20,070 nt of DNA, taken from the NCBI GenBank assembly GCA_046546235.1, contig JBKGYG010000034.1:1-20070 (forward strand), given 5' to 3'. Below the pieces are notes generated by a model that saw only the letters and a list, made by a program, of their open reading frames with translations, had not been told where the DNA came from and did not search any database. The position numbers and the translations under genes were made by a program. The DNA comes from JBKGYG01 sp046546235. Lineage in GTDB: Bacteria > Bacillota > Clostridia > Lachnospirales > DSM-24629. Shown here piece by piece: positions 15,738-20,070 of the stretch. Position 1 is the stretch's first letter, and every line of letters starts with the position of its first letter.

Positions 15738-16508
15738 TCAAACATTTAAAAACCCAGTAAGCGGCGAAGAAGCTTCTGCAAACTTTTTTTCAGGACCAAC
15801 TTTTGCAAGATAAGCAAGTCTTCCAGCTTTGACACCTAATTTAAAAGCCTCTCCCATTATAACCGGATCTTCTGCAGTAGCTATTGCTGTATTTACTAAC
15901 ACTGCTGCTGCACCCATTTCCATAGCTTCAGCTGCCTGTGAAGGTTTACCAATTCCAGCATCAACTATTATAGGTAGCTTTATTTCATCAATTAATATAT
16001 TAACTAACTCCTTAGTTTGCAACCCTCTATTTGTTCCTATAGGTGCTCCTAAAGGCATAACTGCTGCTGCACCAACATCTACCAATCTTTTAGCATCCAT
16101 TAGATCTGGATTTACATAAGGTAATACAATAAATCCTTCTTTTGATAATATCTCAGTTGCTTTTATTGTTTCATAATTATCTGGTAGTAGATATTTATTA
16201 TCTGATATCACTTCTATCTTAACCCAATTGCCACAACCCATAGCTTTTGATAACTTTGCTATCCTAACAGCCTCTTCAGCATTTCTTGCTCCTGAAGTAT
16301 TAGGAAGCAAAACACAATCATCAGATATATAATTAAGAATGTTTTCTTCCTTCGTTGAATTCAAATCAACTCTTCTCAACGCCATAGTCACTACTTGAGA
16401 ACCTGAACTCTTAATAACTTCTGGTATAACGCTTTTTTGAGGAAACTTTCCAGTCCCAACAAATAATCTACTATTTAATTCAACTCCACCTATTTTAAAT
16501 TTATCCAT
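15738..16508 (-). CDS. thiG: Thiazole synthase ThiG
   Basis: 256 residues, full length for ThiG. It condenses deoxyxylulose 5-phosphate, dehydroglycine and sulfur from ThiS thiocarboxylate into the thiazole phosphate. The Schiff-base lysine is in WVKIEV (K97); other conserved blocks are FVGTGKF, TMALRRVDLN, LLPNTSGARNAEEAVR, MPLGAPIGTNRGL and DAGIGKPSQAAEAMEMGAAAVLVNTAIA, ending SSPLTGFLNV as in other ThiGs. It lies two bases after thiF with AAGGAAGTG upstream of the ATG. Nothing odd is seen. Confidence 0.97.
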   Translation of the reverse strand: MDKFKIGGVELNSRLFVGTGKFPQKSVIPEVIKSSGSQVVTMALRRVDLNSTKEENILNYISDDCVLLPNTSGARNAEEAVRIAKLSKAMGCGNWVKIEVISDNKYLLPDNYETIKATEILSKEGFIVLPYVNPDLMDAKRLVDVGAAAVMPLGAPIGTNRGLQTKELVNILIDEIKLPIIVDAGIGKPSQAAEAMEMGAAAVLVNTAIATAEDPVIMGEAFKLGVKAGRLAYLAKVGPEKKFAEASSPLTGFLNV

Positions 16509-16510
16509 TT

Positions 16511-17317
16511 CTACACTTCCTTTTTATCCATAATTATTCTTAAAACTGTATTCGCTTGATGATTTGCAGCTATTGCAACTCTAGGCGCCATCAAACCACA
16601 ACCTGGTTTAGCCTCCGATACACCATCACCAACAAGATAAAAATTATCTCTTACTTTCTTTGTTGTTATTGTATTATTAGAATAATAACCTGCCATCCCC
16701 GACGCTGCTATAACAATCTTATCTGACATTTCTTTTAAAACTGTATTAATAAGAGTTGCTTTGGACTTTGGATTATCAAATGCTTCAACAATGATACTAG
16801 CTTTATTAAATACATCCTTAATATTACTTCGATCTATAAATACCTTCTTTGTAATTAATTCAACAAAAGGATTTATTTCCTTGATTAATTCTTTGATAGC
16901 CTCTGTTTTTGGCATCCCAATGTGTTTAATAAAATACTGTTGCCTATTTAAATTGCTAGGTTCTACTATATCATAATCTATAAGTATTAATTTTCCTATA
17001 CCTAATCTAGCAAGAGAAATAGCAATATTAGAACCTAACCCCCCTAATCCAGCTATACCTACTACACTGCTTTTCAGTTTCTCATGCACACCTGGTGTAT
17101 GTCTTGATATCATTAAATGTTCTAGTTCTTCTTCCGTAGGTATTTCCCCTCTTTTTATAAGTGTCACCTTATCATTTTTTTGTAACACCCTATCTTCTGA
17201 CACCATAAACCCATTTAACACTATTATGTCTGCTTCACTTTTATATTTATTCCTCACTTCATAAATTGTAGTACCTTCATTTATATTAATATTTAACTCG
17301 TTTACTAATATATTCAT
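16511..17317 (-). CDS. thiF: ThiS adenylyltransferase ThiF with N-terminal ThiS-like domain
   Basis: About 268 residues. The first 60 residues form a beta-grasp ThiS-like domain (MNILVNELNININEGTTIYEVRN ... KVTLIKRGEIP) that lacks the terminal Gly-Gly and so cannot be a sulfur carrier itself. The E1-like domain follows: VGIAGLGGLGSN nucleotide loop, IDYDIVEPSNLNRQQY, and a C-terminal KPGCGLMAPR region. The clostridial ThiF family carries this fused arrangement. It adenylates the ThiS C-terminus ahead of sulfur transfer. The ATG at 17317 starts one base after the thiS stop, with GGAGG five bases upstream; a GTG at 17329 is less likely. Confidence 0.93.
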   Translation of the reverse strand: MNILVNELNININEGTTIYEVRNKYKSEADIIVLNGFMVSEDRVLQKNDKVTLIKRGEIPTEEELEHLMISRHTPGVHEKLKSSVVGIAGLGGLGSNIAISLARLGIGKLILIDYDIVEPSNLNRQQYFIKHIGMPKTEAIKELIKEINPFVELITKKVFIDRSNIKDVFNKASIIVEAFDNPKSKATLINTVLKEMSDKIVIAASGMAGYYSNNTITTKKVRDNFYLVGDGVSEAKPGCGLMAPRVAIAANHQANTVLRIIMDKKEV

Positions 17318-17318
17318 A

Positions 17319-17513
17319 TCACCCTCCACCTACAAGACTTATTATCTCTATTCTATCTTCTTCATTCAACATATACTGAGAATACTTATCCTTTTCTATA
17401 ATCTCATAATTAACCTCTACAACAACTTTATTCGAGTTTAAGTTAAACTTCTCTATTAACTCTAATATAGTAACCTTATTGTCGAAACTCATTTCTTTTC
17501 CATTTACTATCAT
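17319..17513 (-). CDS. thiS: Sulfur carrier protein ThiS
   Basis: About 64 residues, a complete ThiS of the beta-grasp fold: MIVNGKEMSFDN at the start, VTILELIEKFNL in the helix, VVVEVNYEIIEK, EDRIEIISLVGGG at the end. The C-terminal Gly-Gly is the site of adenylation and thiocarboxylate formation by ThiF, giving sulfur to ThiG. It is the first gene of the operon, immediately under the riboswitch and the additional leader structure. I chose ATG at 17513: AAGGAG lies nine bases upstream, whereas the GTG at 17519 sits only three bases from that site. Confidence 0.93.
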   Translation of the reverse strand: MIVNGKEMSFDNKVTILELIEKFNLNSNKVVVEVNYEIIEKDKYSQYMLNEEDRIEIISLVGGG

Positions 17514-17536
17514 CTTCACACACTCCTTCTTTATAA

Positions 17537-17606
17537 TCGTTCAGTAGAAATCCCAAAGTGCTCCTTTAGGAATAAGGTTGAAAACAAGACTTTTCACTGG
17601 TCCCGA
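17537..17606 (-). ncRNA. Candidate structured leader RNA before thiS
   Basis: On the minus strand three pairings fit a multibranch fold. P1 pairs TCG (17604-17606) with CGA (17537-17539) and CAGT (17596-17599) with ACTG (17542-17545). P2 is GAAAA/TTTTC around GTCTTG (17580-17595). P3 pairs ATTCC and AAAG (17564-17573) with CTTT and GGGAT (17550-17558) around a 5-base loop. It ends about ten bases before the thiS ribosome binding site. It lies outside the TPP aptamer and after the attenuator. A thiS-associated RNA motif has been reported from comparative work, as far as I recall; I could not check a match. Confidence 0.4.
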
Positions 17607-17668
17607 AATTAACTTATATCACTTTTTTATATTATTCGATGAAACAAAGTAATATAAACGTCTTCTAA

Positions 17669-17700
17669 CAAAAACAAAGAGAAGTAGATAACTACTCCTC
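17669..17700 (-). terminator. Riboswitch-controlled attenuator
   Basis: On the minus strand GAGGAGTAG (17692-17700) and CTACTTCTC (17679-17687) form a 9-bp stem with one G-U pair and the loop TTAT, followed by TTTGTTTTTG. It lies between the TPP aptamer and thiS, as expected for transcription attenuation. The 3' arm can instead pair with AGGGAAG at the closing stem of the aptamer. Confidence 0.75.
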
Positions 17701-17708
17701 GTATTTTA

Positions 17709-17747
17709 ATTATGAGTATAAATTTCTCTAAATCCCATGCTCATAAT
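17709..17747 (-). other. Hairpin between TPP aptamer and attenuator
   Basis: A perfect 8-bp stem, ATTATGAG (minus strand, 17740-17747) and CTCATAAT (17709-17716), with a 23-base loop, starts right after the aptamer. It may be part of the expression platform or just bring the closing stem and attenuator together. Confidence 0.45.
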
Positions 17748-17840
17748 GTTTCTTCCCTACGCTGGCATTATCCAAATCAGGTTATAAGGGTCAGAAATAA
17801 CATTTCTTTCTCAGCCTATCTTTATAAGCTCCCCTGAGAA
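17748..17840 (-). promoter_or_regulatory. TPP (THI-element) riboswitch
   Basis: Read on the minus strand, the conserved THI-box blocks occur in order: CAGGGGAGC, GGCTGAGAAA, a variable P3 hairpin, GACCCTTATAACCTGAT, then TTGGATAATGCCAGCGTAGGGAAG. The closing stem pairs TTCTC with GGGAA. It senses thiamine diphosphate and here controls thiSFGH-tenI; thiamine excess should close the aptamer and let the attenuator form. Confidence 0.97.
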
Positions 17841-17859
17841 TATATAATTTTCTAATCAA

Positions 17860-17888
17860 ATTTTACCATATGATATAAATAAATACAA
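17860..17888 (-). promoter_or_regulatory. Sigma-A promoter of the thiamine operon
   Basis: On the minus strand TTGTAT (17883-17888), a 17-base spacer and TAAAAT (17860-17865) with a TGG extended -10 element. It would start transcription a few bases before the TPP aptamer, as expected for a riboswitch-led operon. Confidence 0.65.
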
Positions 17889-17896
17889 GAAAGATT

Positions 17897-19018
17897 TTAA
17901 TCTCTTCTCCTATTACTTCTATTTTGTTTTTGCTCCACTTCAATTTCTTTTTTCTGTTCAGAGCTATCTCTTTTTTTATCAGCTATTTCATTATTATTTT
18001 CCTCTTTTTTATTTTCTTCAACTTCTTCATTATCTACTTGTATATTCTCTTTTTCATTTTGCCTCTTATTATTTTTAATTTCTTGCCCTTTATTCTCTTT
18101 ATTATTTTCTTCTTTATTCATTTTACCCTTTTCACTACTATTAGAATTATCATCTCTTTTATTATCTATATTTTTATTATTTTTTCCATTACTATTATTT
18201 TCATTACCCTCTTCATCCTTACTAGATTTCTTGTCTTCTACCTTACTTTTATTATTTTCACTGGGATTTTCAACTTCGTTATTACCTTTATCTTTTTTAT
18301 TAAATTGTTCAGCTATTCTCTCGTACTTTTTCATTTTTACATTAGATAGTTTTTCACTCTGTTTCTCTTGATTAATTTCATTTAATTTATTTTCTATAAT
18401 AACTTCTGCTGTTAATTTTCCTTTCTCTTTAGCTTCTTTATGTTCTTCCTTTGTTCCTTCTAATAACTCTACATCTATTAACCCTTGAATATTCTTTGAT
18501 TCTCTTACTTCATTTACAACCTTATTTTCGTTAACTCTATTTCTTTCGTCTACTACAGTAACTACTACCAAATCATCAGTATTATTACTTATATATTCTT
18601 GATTTCTCGCTTCCATAATAACTTTTTCAATAGCACCTTCAACATCATTACCATTAAAGTTTTTAAGCTTACCTAGTATTTTGTCTCCATCTTCATTTAA
18701 TGCCTTTACTTTTATAACTTTTCCAAAATAATTATAAGTCATTTCAACGCTTGGATTTATATCAACATTAATATACCCATAAGGCTTATGGTAAAAAGCA
18801 AATCCAGATAACAAAATAAAACAACAAACTGTCAGAGCAGCTATATATCTTAGAAGATATTTTTTTCTAAATTTTGTATCTTTTAACACCATATTAGTAT
18901 CGATTTCTTCACCTATACCTATATTATTAGCATACTTGTTTTTAATTTTTTCAAAACTTCCTTCAGCTGTAAGAATAATAATATCCTTTTTATTAATATC
19001 CATTATAAGACCTTTCAA
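17897..19018 (-). CDS. rsgI: Anti-sigma factor RsgI
   Basis: About 373 residues. The N-terminal cytoplasmic RsgI domain (MKGLIMDINKKDIIILTAEGSFEKIKN) binds SigI; one membrane helix follows (about 54-76); then the conserved outer segment YGYINVDINPSVEMTYNYFGKV, whose Asn-Pro (about N88-P89) is the bond cleaved by autoproteolysis in studied RsgI proteins. From about residue 190 to the end it becomes a Lys/Glu/Asn/Ser tail, likely disordered, with no carbohydrate-binding module. The start is taken as TTG at 19018, one base after the sigI stop: GGGGTG lies six bases before it, and MKGLIMDINKK then lines up with known RsgI N-termini. GTG at 19027 and ATG at 19003 are alternatives. Confidence 0.88.
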   Translation of the reverse strand: MKGLIMDINKKDIIILTAEGSFEKIKNKYANNIGIGEEIDTNMVLKDTKFRKKYLLRYIAALTVCCFILLSGFAFYHKPYGYINVDINPSVEMTYNYFGKVIKVKALNEDGDKILGKLKNFNGNDVEGAIEKVIMEARNQEYISNNTDDLVVVTVVDERNRVNENKVVNEVRESKNIQGLIDVELLEGTKEEHKEAKEKGKLTAEVIIENKLNEINQEKQSEKLSNVKMKKYERIAEQFNKKDKGNNEVENPSENNKSKVEDKKSSKDEEGNENNSNGKNNKNIDNKRDDNSNSSEKGKMNKEENNKENKGQEIKNNKRQNEKENIQVDNEEVEENKKEENNNEIADKKRDSSEQKKEIEVEQKQNRSNRRRD

Positions 19019-19019
19019 A

Positions 19020-19730
19020 TTATTCACCCCACTTAATATATTCTTTTAACATATCATAATCTGCATCCATAATGAGACTAATTGCTATTATATATTTTCT
19101 ACCTCTCTCTATTTTCTTTCTATTTACTTTAAAAACTTCTTCTAACTCTTTTATAGATAATTTTTTGTTGTTAAATAGTTCTGTCTTTAACATCTTATGT
19201 TCCATTATGTATTTAGCCATTGATATATATAATTTTCTTAATTTATCTTGTTTTGGAGAGGCTTTTGTAAGGTCTTCTAATGTCATATCATACTTATTTA
19301 ACTCTATTGCAAATTCTTTAATCTCCAATTTTCTTATTTCATTAACTTGTTCTATGGAATAATTATCTATTGATTTTTTTATCTGACGACTAGGCTCCTC
19401 ATAGTGTTGTTCATTATCATCATATTCTTCATAAATTTCTCTATCATAAATTCTCTTTTCTTTTCTTAAATAATCAATACTTCTTGACCTAATATTAAGT
19501 TCTGCATAACTAATGAACTTACCTTTTTTATCATCGTATCCTATAAGAGCATCTTTAAACGCCAATAATCCAATGGAAAATAAATCATCGCTTTCGTCAA
19601 CAAAATGTCCAACTACTTTTGAGAGTACTTTCTTAATAAAAGGCTTATACTCAATTAAAAGCTCTTCTAATACCACTTCGTCTTTTTTAGCTTTTTTTAT
19701 TCGTTCTACAAAGTTATCCTTTGAATTCAT
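19020..19730 (-). CDS. sigI: RNA polymerase sigma factor SigI
   Basis: 236 residues, usual size for SigI. The region-2 domain (about 25-92) contains DLFSIGLLAFKDALIGYDDKKGKFISYAELNIRSRSIDYLRKEKR, the core-binding and -10-recognition part. There is no normal region 4; the C-terminal SigI-type domain ends with LSIKELEEVFKVNRKKIERGRKYIIAISLI. SigI controls heat/envelope responses in Bacillus and, in cellulolytic clostridia, polysaccharide-degradation genes. It is followed at once by its membrane anti-sigma factor, as is usual. GAGGTG lies five bases before the ATG. The target genes are not in this window. Confidence 0.93.
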   Translation of the reverse strand: MNSKDNFVERIKKAKKDEVVLEELLIEYKPFIKKVLSKVVGHFVDESDDLFSIGLLAFKDALIGYDDKKGKFISYAELNIRSRSIDYLRKEKRIYDREIYEEYDDNEQHYEEPSRQIKKSIDNYSIEQVNEIRKLEIKEFAIELNKYDMTLEDLTKASPKQDKLRKLYISMAKYIMEHKMLKTELFNNKKLSIKELEEVFKVNRKKIERGRKYIIAISLIMDADYDMLKEYIKWGE

Positions 19731-19757
19731 GACTTCACCTCAGTAGCTAATATAGAA

Positions 19758-19793
19758 TACGATTATTAGGATCCAAAAATTAAGGTAGGGTGT
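19758..19793 (-). promoter_or_regulatory. Possible SigI-type autoregulatory promoter
   Basis: On the minus strand ACACCCTACC (19784-19793) and CGTA (19758-19761) lie upstream of sigI. C-rich -35 and CGAA-like -10 boxes are reported for SigI promoters, and sigI operons are autoregulated. The 22-base gap and the imperfect boxes make this weak. Confidence 0.25.
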
Positions 19794-19819
19794 ATAATTA
19801 CTTGAATAAGTCACTTTTA

Positions 19820-20041
19820 CTAACAACTTAGACCTAACTGCTTTTTCTCTCGTTCTATTTGTTTAGGATCAATTCTTAAAAATAAATGATCTACATATTT
19901 TATTTTATCAGTTTTTTGTACATACTTCCATTCTATAGTTTTTTTATTAATCATATCATCTATTTTTTTAGAGGTAAATGGTAAAAATGGGGTTTTATAT
20001 GCACTTTCTATCTCTAATTTCATTTGGATCTTTATTCTCAA
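19820..20041 (-). CDS. Unrecognised short ORF, possibly the 3' part of a broken or overlapping gene
   Basis: An open frame ends at TAG (19820-19822) and opens upstream after a TAA at 20051-20053. Possible starts are a TTG at 20041 (73 residues) or an ATG at 20023 (67 residues); neither has a good ribosome binding site. The peptide is basic, with IEWKYVQKTDKIKYVDHLFLR and IEREKKQLGL near the end. A different frame enters from the right edge, reads GTPIALRAKVENKDPNEIRD and stops at 19995. Either two genes overlap here or one gene has a frameshift. I do not recognise the family. Confidence 0.4.
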   Translation of the reverse strand: MRIKIQMKLEIESAYKTPFLPFTSKKIDDMINKKTIEWKYVQKTDKIKYVDHLFLRIDPKQIEREKKQLGLSC

Positions 20042-20069
20042 CCTTTGCTCTTAAAGCAATAGGTGTCCC
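19995..20069 (-). CDS. Possible C-terminal end of a gene entering from the right edge
   Basis: A frame open from the window edge for 24 codons to a TAA, reading GTPIALRAKVENKDPNEIRD then RKCI. Its composition is protein-like. It overlaps the short ORF at its left in another frame by up to 47 bases. With so little sequence the call is tentative and no function is offered. Confidence 0.3.
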   Translation of the reverse strand, partial: GTPIALRAKVENKDPNEIRDRKCI

Positions 20070-20070
20070 A

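Noticed and set aside
17924..18349. Plus-strand ORF of 141 codons with a very hydrophobic product that looks like a membrane protein.
   Set aside because: It is the antisense of the Lys/Glu/Asn-rich tail of rsgI; A-rich codons read backwards give Phe, Ile and Leu. It has no RBS and its sense partner has family-level support.

Overview
The window is AT-rich DNA from what looks like a spore-forming anaerobe of the Clostridia (Firmicutes). The grounds are ferredoxin-type 2-keto acid oxidation genes, a clostridial-type ThiF, an SigI/RsgI pair, two small coat-like genes behind SigK-type promoters, strong AGGAGG ribosome binding sites and low GC. I cannot fix the genus. There are no rRNA or tRNA genes, insertion sequences, phage genes or CRISPR arrays. 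Nearly all genes are on the minus strand; the exception is a three-gene plus-strand island at 12.7-14.0 kb.

Layout, left to right. (1) 1-124: start of a minus-strand gene that runs off the left edge. (2) 246-7116, minus: a tightly packed operon transcribed as sodium:solute symporter, phenylacetate-CoA ligase, indolepyruvate:ferredoxin oxidoreductase alpha (IorA) and beta (IorB), second phenylacetate-CoA ligase, tandem-ACT protein. It should take aromatic amino acid-derived 2-keto acids (or related acids) to aryl-acetyl-CoA and reduced ferredoxin, with the ligases interconverting acid and CoA thioester. (3) 7301-11099, minus: zinc-ribbon membrane protein and two ABC-2 type permeases, with no ATPase nearby; a terminator follows at 7195-7231. 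(4) 11178-12350, minus: a protein of four S1 domains. (5) 12637-13990, plus: two near-identical glycine/cysteine-rich small proteins, each with its own SigK-like promoter, strong RBS and terminator, then a diverged, cysteine-free third paralog that meets the thiamine operon tail to tail. (6) 13978-17888, minus: TPP riboswitch, attenuator, a further structured leader, then thiS-thiF-thiG-thiH-tenI. This is the thiazole half of thiamine synthesis only; the last gene looks like the tautomerase TenI rather than ThiE. (7) 17897-19730, minus: sigI and its membrane anti-sigma factor rsgI. (8) 19820-20070, minus: an unrecognised short ORF with a frame anomaly at the right edge.

The best leads are: the structured leader between the riboswitch terminator and thiS; the small coat-like paralog family under apparent SigK control; the inverted repeat inside the likely promoter of the aromatic-acid operon; and the permease pair lacking an ATPase. 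No wholly new multi-gene system is evident; most genes belong to known families.
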